Assembly: GCA_022841245.1 (NCBI GenBank)
Contig: JALHRW010000023.1
Location: 1 to 39,111, forward strand
Source of the DNA: Planctomycetota bacterium
GTDB taxonomy: Bacteria > Planctomycetota > UBA11346
Reading direction: 5' to 3'
Length of the DNA: 39,111 bases
This document shows positions 15,955-24,854 of the stretch, piece after piece. The position numbers and the translations under genes are program-made. Every line of letters starts with the position of its first letter. Positions within the stretch are counted from its first letter, which is position 1. Under the pieces are notes generated by a model. The model was not told where the DNA came from, made no database searches, and was given only the letters and a program-made list of their open reading frames with translations.

Positions 15955-17103
15955 CTAGGCAGGAACGGCCGCCAGTTCGCGCCCGCTGACCAGGGCCTGG
16001 TCGTACATCGCCACGATGTTCTGCGGCGGGACGTCGCCCATGATGTTGTGCACGGCGGTGAAGACCATGCCGCCATCGGCGCCGAGCGTGCCGACCAGCT
16101 GGCGCACGTTGACCCGCACCTCGTCGGGTGTGCCGGTGCCCAGGACCTGCTGGGTGTTGCAGCCGCCGCCCCAGAACACCAGGCGCTTGCCGAAGCGCTG
16201 CTTCAGCACCTGCGGGTCCATGCCGTTGGCGGAGATCTGCACCGGATTCAGCGCGTCGACGCCGGCGTCGGCGAGGAACGGGATGAGCGGGCAGATCGCC
16301 CCGCACGAGTGCATGAACACCTTCCAATCGCTGTTGGCGTGGATGAAGTCGATGACCCGCTTGACGAAGGGGAAGCTGACCTGCTGGTAGAGCTTCGGCC
16401 CGATCATCGGCGCCTTCTGCGCCCCGAGGTCGGCGTTCATGTCGATGATGTCGACCTGGTCGCCGAGCAGATCGATGAGCCGGCCGACATGCGCGATCGC
16501 CTCGTCGCAACGTTTGGCGTTCTCGGCAGCCATCGCCTCGGGATCCTCGGCGGCGCGCATCAGCCACTCGGGGTTGTCGCTGAAGAAGGCCCACACCGAC
16601 TGCATCAGGAACACCGCCGAGCCGGTGGCGCGCAGGCGCTCGGCCTCGGTGCGCAGGGCGGCGGCCTGTACCGCCCAGGGGCGGTCCTCGAAGGACGGCC
16701 AGCCGCCGTCGAAGAAGTAGCCGCCAGCCGGCATGCGCATGGTCTGGCTGTTGCGCGCGACCGTCCACGAGCCATCGGCCTGCAGCTGCGGATCCATCGC
16801 CGCCGGGATCTGGAAGCTGCGGCCGTCACGTGGCGTCCATGGCCGGGTCGCCGCCCACGGCGCCCGGAGGATGCGCACGTCGCAGGAGAAGCGCTCCAGC
16901 ACGTCGTCATCGACATGGGCGAGGAACTGCACCGGATCGATGATGCGGATCGGTTTGTCGGCCAGCCCCAGGTACTCGCGCAGCCGGGCATAGGCGAAGG
17001 CCGAGATGCCGGTCGAGAAGTGCGCCCCGAGGTCGATCGGCATGCGGTCGACGGCCTGGCGGTCGAAGGTGCGGCGGACGCGGTCACGGGATGAGATGGT
17101 CAT
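15955..17103 (-). CDS. Uroporphyrinogen decarboxylase-like protein (methyltransferase type), copy 1
   Basis: The protein has 382 residues with a URO-D-type TIM barrel. It is not HemE: it lacks the HemE N-terminal signature. Instead it has a zinc-binding pattern like corrinoid methyltransferases MtaA, MtbA and CmuA, with His265-x-Cys267 in FMHSCGAICP and Cys315 in WGGGCNTQQ. In those enzymes zinc activates a thiol acceptor or substrate for methyl transfer. DMNADLGAQKAPMIGP matches a strand seen in related uncharacterised proteins. The gene begins 8 nt after the PhyH stop on the same strand, so the two form an operon. The ATG at 17103 is the first start after that stop. No corrinoid protein is encoded in the window, so the methyl acceptor or donor is unknown. 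Confidence 0.82.
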   Translation of the reverse strand: MTISSRDRVRRTFDRQAVDRMPIDLGAHFSTGISAFAYARLREYLGLADKPIRIIDPVQFLAHVDDDVLERFSCDVRILRAPWAATRPWTPRDGRSFQIPAAMDPQLQADGSWTVARNSQTMRMPAGGYFFDGGWPSFEDRPWAVQAAALRTEAERLRATGSAVFLMQSVWAFFSDNPEWLMRAAEDPEAMAAENAKRCDEAIAHVGRLIDLLGDQVDIIDMNADLGAQKAPMIGPKLYQQVSFPFVKRVIDFIHANSDWKVFMHSCGAICPLIPFLADAGVDALNPVQISANGMDPQVLKQRFGKRLVFWGGGCNTQQVLGTGTPDEVRVNVRQLVGTLGADGGMVFTAVHNIMGDVPPQNIVAMYDQALVSGRELAAVPA

Positions 17104-17111
17104 GCGATGCC

Positions 17112-17900
17112 TCACGAGCCGGCGATGTCGCGGGTCATCTGGTGGTTCCAGCCGCGCAGCACGAGCTGTTCGTCGATGTGGCCGGAGGCCTTCGCATCGA
17201 TGCGGTCGTCGCCGGCGTACATCTGGCACAGCACGGTCTTGCGCACCCGGTCGCTGCTGTTGATGCGCGAGCCGTGCACGGTCAGGCTGTGGAAGAACAC
17301 CACGTCGCCGGCCTTGCCGTCGAGCACGGTGGCCGTCTCCAGCGGGAAGCGCCGCTGCACCTCGCCGACGTCGCTCATCCCGCTGCTGTCGGCCATGCGG
17401 CCGGCCTTGTGGCTGCCGGCATGGGCGCGCAGACAGCCCATCGCATCGTCGGCGTCGGCAACGTAGACGATGGCCGCGAGGTTGGTGTCCTTGAGCGTCG
17501 GGAAGTACGACCAGTCCTGGTGCATGGGAAAGGCCGCGCCATTCTCGGCCGGCTTGCGGAACAGTTTGGTGTGGTGCAGGACGATGTCGGGACCGAGGAA
17601 CCGCTCGGTGAGGTCGAGGAAGGCCTGGTCGAACCACAGCTGGGCCCACACCGCCGAATAGCGCTGCACGTTGTGGGTGTGCTGCACGACCTTGCCGGCG
17701 CCGTTGACCGCGTCGGAGGCGGCACCACGCCAGCGGGCGTTGGTCTCCTCGCCGCTGCGATCGAGCTGAGCACAGATGCGATCGAACTCGCGTTCGAGCA
17801 CGGCGACGCGATCGCGGAACAGGCCACGGGCGACGAAGAATCCATCGCGGGCGAAAGCCTCGGCGGGAGAGGTGGCTGGGGCGGCGAGAGTGGCGGTCAT
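17112..17900 (-). CDS. Phytanoyl-CoA dioxygenase (PhyH) family protein, copy 1
   Basis: The protein has 262 residues with the double-stranded beta-helix of Fe(II)/2-oxoglutarate dioxygenases. The metal triad is His127-x-Asp129 in FPMHQDWSYFP and probably His209 in FHSLTVHGSR. Arg220 (RVRKTVL) is a candidate 2-oxoglutarate ligand. Such enzymes hydroxylate unactivated carbons, and some demethylate by oxidising methyl groups. The substrate is unknown. The N-terminus is short, with no signal peptide, so it acts in the cytoplasm. It is the first gene of the PhyH/URO-D operon and diverges from an AraC regulator across a 59-nt gap, the typical layout for local regulation. Confidence 0.85.
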   Translation of the reverse strand: MTATLAAPATSPAEAFARDGFFVARGLFRDRVAVLEREFDRICAQLDRSGEETNARWRGAASDAVNGAGKVVQHTHNVQRYSAVWAQLWFDQAFLDLTERFLGPDIVLHHTKLFRKPAENGAAFPMHQDWSYFPTLKDTNLAAIVYVADADDAMGCLRAHAGSHKAGRMADSSGMSDVGEVQRRFPLETATVLDGKAGDVVFFHSLTVHGSRINSSDRVRKTVLCQMYAGDDRIDAKASGHIDEQLVLRGWNHQMTRDIAGS

Positions 17901-17959
17901 GGCCTCATGCTACCCCCCTTCGCCTCTTCCGGGATGGTCCGGAGACGCTAGCCTGTGGT

Positions 17960-18787
17960 ATGTTTCCACCAGTCGGTATCGACGGCAGCGTCCTACCGCA
18001 GATCTACACCGCCGGCCGCTTTCCCCTCGATGTCAGGGCCTGGAGCGTGGAATACTGCAATCCGAACGCCCATGCCCTGCACATCCACGGCTACCGCGGG
18101 CGCATGCGCAGCAATGGTGTCGAAGCACCGCTGTCCAGCGGCATCGCCACCATCTCGCCGCAGGCCGGACGGACTTCGTACGATCAGGCCGAGGCCGGCT
18201 GGCACTGGTGCACGCATTTCCGCTCGCCCCCCGGCCCGCTCGCCATCCCCGCCTGGGTCGACCTCGGGCCAGAGGCGGCCTACGCCCGCGAGCGCATGGC
18301 CCGCATCACCGCCCTGCACGACGAGTCGCGCCGCTCGCCCGCCGCCGGAGTGGCGGCCGGGGCCGCGGTGCTGGAACTGCTCGCCTGGCTGGCCCTGCGC
18401 TCAGCCCGTCACCACGATGGCGGGCGCGGCGCGGCCGCGGTCGAGAAGGTCGCCGCGCTACTGCGCGAGCAGCCCGACCGCGACTGGCGCACCCCGGCCC
18501 TGGCGAAGCGCGTCGGGGTGAGCGTCAACTGGCTGGCCAGCCGCTTCCGCGCCCGCTTCGGCATGACCATCGACCGCTACCGCCTGACTCAGCGCGTCGA
18601 ACTCGCGCGTCTGCTGCTCGGCAGCACCGCCCTGCCGGTGGCCGAGATCGGCGCCAAGGTCGGCCTGCCCGATGCGCAGCATTTCAACAAGGTGTTCAGG
18701 GCCATCCTTGGGGTTCCGCCGTCGGCCTGCCGGGGGGACCTCGCGCGGATTCCGTCCACCCGGCGCGTCATCACCCATCCGGACTGA
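17960..18787 (+). CDS. AraC-family regulator 1
   Basis: The protein has 275 residues. The C-terminal 100 residues carry the double helix-turn-helix of the AraC family: ALAKRVGVSVNWLASRFRARFGMTIDRYR and then VAEIGAKVGLPDAQHFNKVFRAILGVPPS. The N-terminal half is a probable ligand-sensing cupin-like domain (ALHIHGYRGRMRS, SPQAGRTSYD). It is probably a transcription activator responding to a small molecule. It sits divergently from the PhyH/URO-D pair, with both starts within 59 nt, so a shared operator is likely. The second URO-D gene follows by 14 nt on the same strand and is likely co-transcribed. Confidence 0.88.
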   Translation: MFPPVGIDGSVLPQIYTAGRFPLDVRAWSVEYCNPNAHALHIHGYRGRMRSNGVEAPLSSGIATISPQAGRTSYDQAEAGWHWCTHFRSPPGPLAIPAWVDLGPEAAYARERMARITALHDESRRSPAAGVAAGAAVLELLAWLALRSARHHDGGRGAAAVEKVAALLREQPDRDWRTPALAKRVGVSVNWLASRFRARFGMTIDRYRLTQRVELARLLLGSTALPVAEIGAKVGLPDAQHFNKVFRAILGVPPSACRGDLARIPSTRRVITHPD

Positions 18788-18801
18788 ACGTGCGGGACGC
18801 C

Positions 18802-19932
18802 ATGATGGCGGCCATGCCACTCATCGAACCCGAGTTCATCGAACTCACCCGCAACCTCGACGTCGACGCCTTCTGGGCGGAAAACCGCCTGTGCGACAAG
18901 GTCGGCGAGGACAAGGCCCGCTGCGCGCTCAAGGGCGTGGGCAGCGACGACCACTGGTTGTTCGAGTTCCTCGACGTGCCCAGCACGCTGCGCTACTACC
19001 GCGACAAGCCGTACCGCGACGGCCTGCACCGCCAGACCAACGCGCTGATGTGGGAGCACGTGCGGGCCCGGCCCTTCGACGAGGACTCCTGGGAGACCCA
19101 GCCCAAGCGCATCGAGAACCTGTTCGGCTGCGAGTTCGCCTACCACGAGGGCGGCACGCCGTGGTTCGTGCCGGTGACCAATGATCCGGCCGAGTTCGCC
19201 CGCATCCTCGACCGCGCCGAAGCCACCGACATCGAGAGCTGGTGCCTGCCAGAGGCCTACCTGGCCGAGTGGGAGCGGCGCAAGGCGACGGGCGCGAAGA
19301 TGCCGCACCTCGGTACCGGCTCGCGCGGCCCGGCGACGGTGATCACCTCGGTGCTCGATCCGCAGGTGGCGCTCATCTGGTGCATCGACGAACCCGAGCT
19401 TATGGACCGCTTCACCCGCGTGCTGACGCAAGGCTACCTGCGCCTGGCCCGCCGGCTGCGCACCTTCAGCGGCTGCGTGTGGAAGGGCTGGTGGATCACC
19501 GACGACAACTGCTGCCTGTTCAACCCGAAGCAGTACCGCCGCTTCTGCAAGCCGGTGCTGCAGGCGGTGCTCGACGAATTCGCCCCCGGGCCCGACGGCT
19601 GGCGCTACCAGCACAGCGACTCGGCCATGGCGCACCACCTCGACGCACAACGCGAACTCGGCATCCGGCAGGTCAACTACGGCCCGGAGATCGATCCCAA
19701 AGTCATCCGCGCGCGCATGCCTGAGGCGGTTATCGACGGCCACATGCCGCCCTTTCTGCTGCGCAACGGCAAGCCCGAGGAAATCCGCGCCCGCGTGCGC
19801 AGCGACTTCGCCGCGGTCGGCGCCGGAGGCCGGCTCAACATCGCCACCGCCGGCTCGATCCCCGCCGGCACCGGCCTGGGCCGCCTGCGCTGGCTGATGC
19901 AGTGCGTGCAGGAGGAGACGCGCTACCGCTGA
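18802..19932 (+). CDS. Uroporphyrinogen decarboxylase-like protein, copy 2, with altered metal ligands
   Basis: The protein has 376 residues with the URO-D barrel, clearly different from copy 1. Where the zinc pattern HxC is expected it has His271-Ser-Asp273 (RYQHSDSAMAHHL). Where the last Cys is expected it has His314 (VIDGHMPP). These residues could still bind a metal but with a different ligand set. GCVWKGWWITDDNCCLFN and LNIATAGSIPAGTG are other recognisable strands. No HemE-type active site is seen. Start codons are ambiguous: GTG 18790, ATG 18802, ATG 18805 and ATG 18814. I list 18802 because it lies just after a weak GGGAC. It is 14 nt behind the AraC gene, so it is likely its co-transcribed target, and its end overlaps the mannosidase by 10 nt. 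Confidence 0.75.
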   Translation: MMAAMPLIEPEFIELTRNLDVDAFWAENRLCDKVGEDKARCALKGVGSDDHWLFEFLDVPSTLRYYRDKPYRDGLHRQTNALMWEHVRARPFDEDSWETQPKRIENLFGCEFAYHEGGTPWFVPVTNDPAEFARILDRAEATDIESWCLPEAYLAEWERRKATGAKMPHLGTGSRGPATVITSVLDPQVALIWCIDEPELMDRFTRVLTQGYLRLARRLRTFSGCVWKGWWITDDNCCLFNPKQYRRFCKPVLQAVLDEFAPGPDGWRYQHSDSAMAHHLDAQRELGIRQVNYGPEIDPKVIRARMPEAVIDGHMPPFLLRNGKPEEIRARVRSDFAAVGAGGRLNIATAGSIPAGTGLGRLRWLMQCVQEETRYR

Positions 19933-22871
19933 ACCCGCAGCAGGACGGTGCTCAAGCTCCACGGACGCATCGCCACCTGCACCGCGCCGTCAGCAACCAC
20001 CAGTGCGGCGCCCGGCTCCTCCAGCAGGTTGCCAGCGTGCGCCGCCAGCACCGGCGCCGAGCAGCGCAGCTCTGCCGCAGTGGTCGCCCCGTGGGTCTCC
20101 ATCAGCCGCACCACCAGCAGATCGGCGTCCTCCGCTCGTTTCACCGCAGTGATGTGCACGCCCGCGCCTTCGATGGCGAGCAGCGGCGCAGCCAGCCGGC
20201 CGCCACCACCGGTGGCCAGGCGCAGCGGTTCGTTCAGCTCGTGCGCCTCCTCGGTGACCCGGCCGACGGCGTGGTCGCCGGCGTGCGGCAGGATGGCGTA
20301 GGTGAAGACCTGTTCGCCGCGGTCCGCCTGCGGATCGGGGTAGGACGGCGAGCGCAGCAGGGCGAGGTCGAGCACGTCGCCGTCGAGGCGATGACCGTAC
20401 TTGCCATCGTTGAGCAGTGCGACGCCATGGCCACGTTCCGACAGGTCGACCCAGCTGTGCGCCGGCACCTCGTAGCGCGCCGCATCCCAGCTGGTGTTGG
20501 CATGGGTCGGGCGGGCGATCGAGCCGATGGCGATCTCGCAGCGGGCGTGCTCGGCATGCACCGCCACCGGGAAGCGCACGCGCAGCATCACGCCGCGCTC
20601 CTGCCAATCGACGCGGCAGCGGAATTCGAGGCGGCGCGCACCGTCGGCCAGGACGATGCGCTGGACGATGGTCGAGGCTCCGGTGCGCAGGGTGCGCTCG
20701 ATCCACGCCTCGGGACCGTCGACGCCGGCGCGGATCGCGGTCTGCTCCGGACGCCAGTTGCGGCGCTGCAGGTAGTCGATGGGAAAGTCCCAGGCATCGC
20801 CCGGATCGTCGAAGCAGATCAGGTCATCACCCGGCGCGGACAGCGCTTCGCGGCCGCTGGCCAGATCGAGCAGCGAGACCAGGCGCCCGCCGGCGTCGAA
20901 GCGCGCGCGCAGCAGGCCGTTGTCCAGCTGGCTCGTCGTGGCGGTGATCCCGCCGGCCAGCGACGGCGCGGGCAGCGCCACCGCCGCGCACGGCGGCACC
21001 TCGACACGGTGCCAGCCGGCCGGGCTCTGCACCCAGCCGCGCCGGGTCCACGACAGGTCGTTGACCACCTGCGCGCCAGTCGGGAGGGCGGCGTCGGACT
21101 CGCGCACCAGGGCGGCGACCTCGTCCAGCATCGCGGCGCTGCGCGCCTCGGCCTCGGCATAGACGCGACCGATCGACGAGCCGGGCAGGATGTCGTGGAA
21201 CTGGTGCAGCAGGACGTCCTTCCACAGGCGATCGAGGCGCTCGCCCGGCCACGCCACCCCGGCCAGCCAGGCGCGGCTAGCGGCCAGCTCGGCGCGGCGC
21301 AGGGCCCACTCCAGCCTGCGGTTGGCCCGCTTCATGCGCGCCTGGCTGGTAAAGGTGCCCTGGTGGAATTCGAGGTAGAGTTCGCCACTCCATGCCGCCT
21401 GCGCGGCGCGACGCTCTTCGATGCGGGCGAAGAAGCACTCGGCGGATTCCATCTCGACCGCCGGCATGCCGGCGAGATCGCAGCAGCGTTCCAGCCGTTC
21501 GAGGTGCTCCTCACCGGGACCGCCGCCGCCATCGCCGATGCCATAGACCAGCAGGGCGCGGTCGGAGCGTGCTGCGTCTTGGAAGTTCTTCGCCGCGCTG
21601 ATCGCCGCGCGCGGCAGGGCGCAGCTGTTGTAGGTCCCTTCCGGCGGCATGTGAGCCAGCACCTCGCTGCCGTCCGGCGACCGCCAGCGGAAGGTGTGGT
21701 GGGGGAAGCGGTTGACCCGGCTCCACGACAGCTTGATGGTCATGAACCAGCCGATGCCGGCCTGGGTGAGGATCTGCGGCAGGGCGGCGGAATAGCCGAA
21801 GACGTCGGGTAGCCAGCAGCCGCGCGGCTGCACGCCGAACCACTGCTTCCATGCCCGCTGGCCGTGCAGCAGCTGCCGCACCAGCGACTCGCCGGAGACC
21901 AGGTTGGTGTCCGACTCGACCCACATGCCACCCTGGCACTCGATGCGGCCGGCGGCGACCATGCGGCGGACCTGTTCGAACAGCGCGGGCTGCTCCTCGC
22001 GCACCCAGGCCAGCTGCTGCGGCTGGCTGACGCCGAAGACGTAGCCCGGGTGGCGTTCGAGATTGCGCAGCACGGTGGCCAGCGTGCGCACCGCCTTGCG
22101 CCGGCTCTCGCGTACCGGCCACAGCCAGCCGAGGTCGAGATGGGCGTGGCCGATGGCCGAGAGGGCCGGGGTGCGATCGCCGCCACGCTCGGCGAGCAGT
22201 GGAGCAAGCAGCGCGCGGCAGGCCGGCGCCGCCACCGGGCCGCTCCAGGTGCGCTGGCAGGCGTTGAGCGCCGCCTCGATGCGCTGCCGTCGTCCCTCAC
22301 CCTCGGGCAGGGCCTTGGCCAGGTCGGCCAGCACCTCGACGTCGTAGGCCAGTTCGGCGACCCCGGGCCGACGGACCGCGATCGCCGCCTTGGCGATGCG
22401 GCCCTCTCCCTGCAGTGAGCCGAACAGGTCGTTGGCGCCGCCATCCGCCCACAGCGCGATGTCAGGGCCGCGCAGGCCGAGGTCGCTCAGCGGCAGCACG
22501 GTCTTGCCCGGCAGACCGTGGCTGCGATCGAACACCGAGGCCTGGTTGGTCAGGCCGCGCACCGGCAGGCCGGCCGCGTCGACCACCAGCAGCTCGCCGT
22601 TGACGTCGATGAGCAGCACCGCCTGCGCCGGATCGGTCCCGGCCGGCAGCGTCCCGGTGAAGCGGAACCAGGCGCAGCCGAACAGGTCGGCCCAGCGCTC
22701 GCCGACACGCAGGGCGATGTGCGCCCCCTCCTGGCGACGGGCGAATGGCAGCGGTTCGGCCGAGGTCCAGGCCTCGATGGCGAGCTCGCCGCCGAGGGTG
22801 ACGCGTCCGCCGAGCAGGCGCTCGGCGAACGCGGCATGGTCGTGGCGGGCGTAGTCGGCGGGGTTGGGCAT
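19923..22871 (-). CDS. Alpha-mannosidase, glycoside hydrolase family 38
   Basis: The protein has 982 residues. The N-terminal region (1-230) is a beta-rich domain like the galactose-binding module of long GH38 enzymes. The catalytic domain starts at AIGHAHLDLGWLWPVRES, with zinc ligands His244 and Asp246. The nucleophile Asp356 is in GCWLPDVFGYSAALPQ. HQFHDILPGSS provides another zinc-site histidine. The C-terminal half forms the beta-sandwich typical of GH38. It releases alpha-linked mannose from oligosaccharides with retention. There is no signal peptide, so it acts inside the cell on imported sugars. It diverges from AraC regulator 2 across 75 nt that contain a candidate operator. Its 3' end overlaps the URO-D copy 2 gene. 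Confidence 0.93.
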   Translation of the reverse strand: MPNPADYARHDHAAFAERLLGGRVTLGGELAIEAWTSAEPLPFARRQEGAHIALRVGERWADLFGCAWFRFTGTLPAGTDPAQAVLLIDVNGELLVVDAAGLPVRGLTNQASVFDRSHGLPGKTVLPLSDLGLRGPDIALWADGGANDLFGSLQGEGRIAKAAIAVRRPGVAELAYDVEVLADLAKALPEGEGRRQRIEAALNACQRTWSGPVAAPACRALLAPLLAERGGDRTPALSAIGHAHLDLGWLWPVRESRRKAVRTLATVLRNLERHPGYVFGVSQPQQLAWVREEQPALFEQVRRMVAAGRIECQGGMWVESDTNLVSGESLVRQLLHGQRAWKQWFGVQPRGCWLPDVFGYSAALPQILTQAGIGWFMTIKLSWSRVNRFPHHTFRWRSPDGSEVLAHMPPEGTYNSCALPRAAISAAKNFQDAARSDRALLVYGIGDGGGGPGEEHLERLERCCDLAGMPAVEMESAECFFARIEERRAAQAAWSGELYLEFHQGTFTSQARMKRANRRLEWALRRAELAASRAWLAGVAWPGERLDRLWKDVLLHQFHDILPGSSIGRVYAEAEARSAAMLDEVAALVRESDAALPTGAQVVNDLSWTRRGWVQSPAGWHRVEVPPCAAVALPAPSLAGGITATTSQLDNGLLRARFDAGGRLVSLLDLASGREALSAPGDDLICFDDPGDAWDFPIDYLQRRNWRPEQTAIRAGVDGPEAWIERTLRTGASTIVQRIVLADGARRLEFRCRVDWQERGVMLRVRFPVAVHAEHARCEIAIGSIARPTHANTSWDAARYEVPAHSWVDLSERGHGVALLNDGKYGHRLDGDVLDLALLRSPSYPDPQADRGEQVFTYAILPHAGDHAVGRVTEEAHELNEPLRLATGGGGRLAAPLLAIEGAGVHITAVKRAEDADLLVVRLMETHGATTAAELRCSAPVLAAHAGNLLEEPGAALVVADGAVQVAMRPWSLSTVLLRVQR

Positions 22872-22882
22872 GGCCGCATCCT

Positions 22883-22902
22883 AACCGGATCCGGCGCCGG
22901 TT
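22883..22902 (+). promoter_or_regulatory. Candidate operator between mannosidase and AraC genes
   Basis: The arms AACCGG and CCGGTT are 8 nt apart and lie 11 nt upstream of the mannosidase start in a 75-nt divergent gap. Position and symmetry suggest a regulator site, possibly for AraC regulator 2. The same sequence is not seen in the other two AraC gaps, so the call is weak. Confidence 0.3.
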
Positions 22903-22946
22903 CTTCGCCACCGTTGCCGCGCCGATTGCACGGGGATGATGCCGCC

Positions 22947-23762
22947 GTGACCACCCTGTTCCGCTGGGACCGCTGCGACCCCCACCTGCCGTGGGCCCGC
23001 GTCTCACGCCACCGCCTCGCCGTCGGCGAGACGCCGCAGCCGCATGCCCACGACTTCGCCGAATGGTGCTGGGTCGAATCGGGCAGCCTGCAGCACGACA
23101 GCGCGCGCGGTCGCGAAACGCTGGAGCGCGGCGACCTGCGCCTGCTGCGACCGGGCGACCGGCACGGCCAGACTGCTGCCGGCGGCGACTGCATCCTGAT
23201 CACCGCTTCCGTGCCCGGCCCATTCTTCGCTGAGCTGGAGCGCCGCTATCGTGACTCCGCCAGCTGGCCGTGGACGGCCCGCGGCATCGCCGCCATGCAT
23301 CTCGATGACGCCCGCCTAGGCGCCCTCGCCGCGCTGGTCGCCGGCGTGCCGCAGGGCGGACAAGAGCGCTGCGACGCCGAATGGCTGGTCGCCGGCCTGC
23401 TGCGCTGCCTGCGCGGCGGCCGGTCCCAGGGCGCGATCCCGGACTGGCTCGAACAGGCGGTCGCGCGCTTCGGCGAACCACGCCGCCTCGCCGCCGGCCT
23501 GCCCGGGCTGATCCGCCTGTGCGAGCGCAGCCCGGCCCATGTCAGCCGCGCCGTGCGCCGCGCCTACGCCTGCACCGCCACCGAGCTGGTGCATCGGCTA
23601 CGCTGCCAGCACGCCGCCAGCGAGCTGCGCCTGGGCACGCGCCCGATCACCGCCATCGCCGCCGACTGCGGCTACCTCCATCTCGGCCACTTCTACCGCC
23701 GCTTCGGCGCCATCTTCGGCTGCGCCCCGCGCGCCTACCGGCAGGCCGCGCTCGGGGGCTAG
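22947..23762 (+). CDS. AraC-family regulator 2
   Basis: The protein has 271 residues from a GTG start. The N-terminal half has a cupin-like ligand domain (QPHAHDFAEWCWVESGSL, then LRLLRPGDRHGQ). The C-terminal domain contains the AraC recognition helices: LIRLCERSPAHVSRAVRRAYACTATELVHRLR, then ITAIAADCGYLHLGHFYRRFGAIFGCAPRAYR. The first helix-turn-helix is divergent, while the second matches the family signature well. It is probably the regulator of the divergent alpha-mannosidase. I chose the GTG because the preceding in-frame codons lie in the intergenic operator region and on the opposite side of the mannosidase start. The gene ends 25 nt before a large inverted repeat. Confidence 0.87.
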   Translation: MTTLFRWDRCDPHLPWARVSRHRLAVGETPQPHAHDFAEWCWVESGSLQHDSARGRETLERGDLRLLRPGDRHGQTAAGGDCILITASVPGPFFAELERRYRDSASWPWTARGIAAMHLDDARLGALAALVAGVPQGGQERCDAEWLVAGLLRCLRGGRSQGAIPDWLEQAVARFGEPRRLAAGLPGLIRLCERSPAHVSRAVRRAYACTATELVHRLRCQHAASELRLGTRPITAIAADCGYLHLGHFYRRFGAIFGCAPRAYRQAALGG

Positions 23763-23787
23763 CTTTTCCGCGCCTGCGTTTTCGAAC

Positions 23788-23881
23788 CCACGGAGTGACG
23801 GAGAACCGCGGAGTGAAGACGGAGCACGCGCTGATCCCTGCTTCAGCTCCGTCTCAACTCCGTCGCTCCGTCCCTCCGTGG
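23788..23881 (+). terminator. Large imperfect inverted repeat, probable bidirectional terminator
   Basis: The left arm (23788-23824) and right arm (23847-23881) are near-perfect reverse complements built from repeated CGGAG/CTCCG words, with a 22-nt loop. The structure lies between the convergent ends of AraC regulator 2 and PhyH copy 2 and fills most of the 140-nt gap. It can fold on either strand, so it could end both transcripts. The modular CGGAG pattern resembles intergenic hairpin repeats that occur in many copies in some genomes; this is inference. Confidence 0.6.
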
Positions 23882-23902
23882 CCTGCCTGGGCCGGCAATA
23901 GA

Positions 23903-24781
23903 CTAGCCGATGCGGTGCTTGGCGCCGGGATTCGGCCTGGCCTGGGCTTCCTTCCAGGCGCGGCGCCACACCGCCGGATCGCGCACTTCGCTGGCCGGGT
24001 CGCGGCGCGACTGCAGCACCGTGCTGGGATGCCAGGCGCGGCCGCTCGGACCGCCAGTCGCCTGATAGCGCAGATCAAGCGACCAGCGGCAGATCCGCGA
24101 GCGGTTCGGCGTGCTGCAGTGCGGGGTGAACTGGCCCATCAGCACCACCTCGCCGGGCCGGCAGGCGCCGATGACGTGGCCGTCGGCCGGAACCAGCGCC
24201 GGATCGATGGTGGTGCCGTACTGCGGATCGCTGATGTGACGGACGTGACCCTGGCGGTGGAAGCCGGGGATCAGGCGCATGCAGCCCATCTCCTCGCTGG
24301 CGCCCAGCAGCGGCGTCCACGCCGTCACCACCAGCGCGGCGTCGGCGTCCGGTGTGGTCACGCCGCTGTCCTGGTGCCACGGCACCTCGTAGTAGCCCAT
24401 GCGCCGTCCCTGCTCGGCCGGTGGCTTGGCCCGCAGATGCTGGATCGGATTGAGCGTGATCTCGGAGCCCAGCAGGCCTCCGACCGTGGCGAGCATCTTC
24501 GGATGGCGCATCAGCGCGAACAGCTCGTCGCCGAGGATCTCAGTGCTGTCGTTGCCGCCGTGCAGTTCGTCGCACTGCGCCGCGAGCAGGCCGAAGCGGG
24601 TGGCGAACGGGGCGTCCGCATGCAGGTCCTTGAGCAGGCCTTCGGCATGCAGGGCGCGGGCGCGAGCATCGAGATGGGCGGATATCTCCCGCTGCACCGG
24701 CAGGTAGTCCTGCGGGTCGAAGACCTGGGCGATGACGAAGCCATCGCGGTGGAAGGTGGCGAGCTGGTCGGGGGTGAGCAT
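23903..24781 (-). CDS. Phytanoyl-CoA dioxygenase (PhyH) family protein, copy 2
   Basis: The protein has 292 residues. The metal triad is His136-x-Asp138 in VPWHQDSGVT and His221 in FTPHCSTPNRS. Arg229 or Arg232 is a candidate 2-oxoglutarate ligand. It shares the fold but little sequence with copy 1. MRLIPGFHRQGHVRH is the typical PhyH second-core segment. The first residues (LTPDQLATFHRDGFVI) match the usual N-terminal helix of the family, which supports the ATG at 24781 over longer frames. Substrate is unknown. It is transcribed alone and diverges from AraC regulator 3 across 73 nt, giving the second dioxygenase/AraC pair of the island. Confidence 0.88.
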   Translation of the reverse strand: MLTPDQLATFHRDGFVIAQVFDPQDYLPVQREISAHLDARARALHAEGLLKDLHADAPFATRFGLLAAQCDELHGGNDSTEILGDELFALMRHPKMLATVGGLLGSEITLNPIQHLRAKPPAEQGRRMGYYEVPWHQDSGVTTPDADAALVVTAWTPLLGASEEMGCMRLIPGFHRQGHVRHISDPQYGTTIDPALVPADGHVIGACRPGEVVLMGQFTPHCSTPNRSRICRWSLDLRYQATGGPSGRAWHPSTVLQSRRDPASEVRDPAVWRRAWKEAQARPNPGAKHRIG

Positions 24782-24854
24782 GGGCGTGATGCTCGCATAC
24801 CCATGGGAGTCCGGTGAGGGCTGGTCTTCCGCCCGAGGTGGACAAAATACGCGA

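Noticed and set aside
15533-16768. Extension of the Fsr frame upstream to give an 812-residue protein
   Set aside because: The upstream part is antisense-free but out of frame with the URO-D gene on the same strand and has no family pattern. The GTGA overlap and Fsr length fix the start at 15532.
16000-17103. HemE (true uroporphyrinogen decarboxylase) annotation for URO-D copy 1
   Set aside because: It lacks the HemE N-terminal signature and has the HxC...C zinc pattern of methyltransferase relatives. The neighbours are not heme genes.
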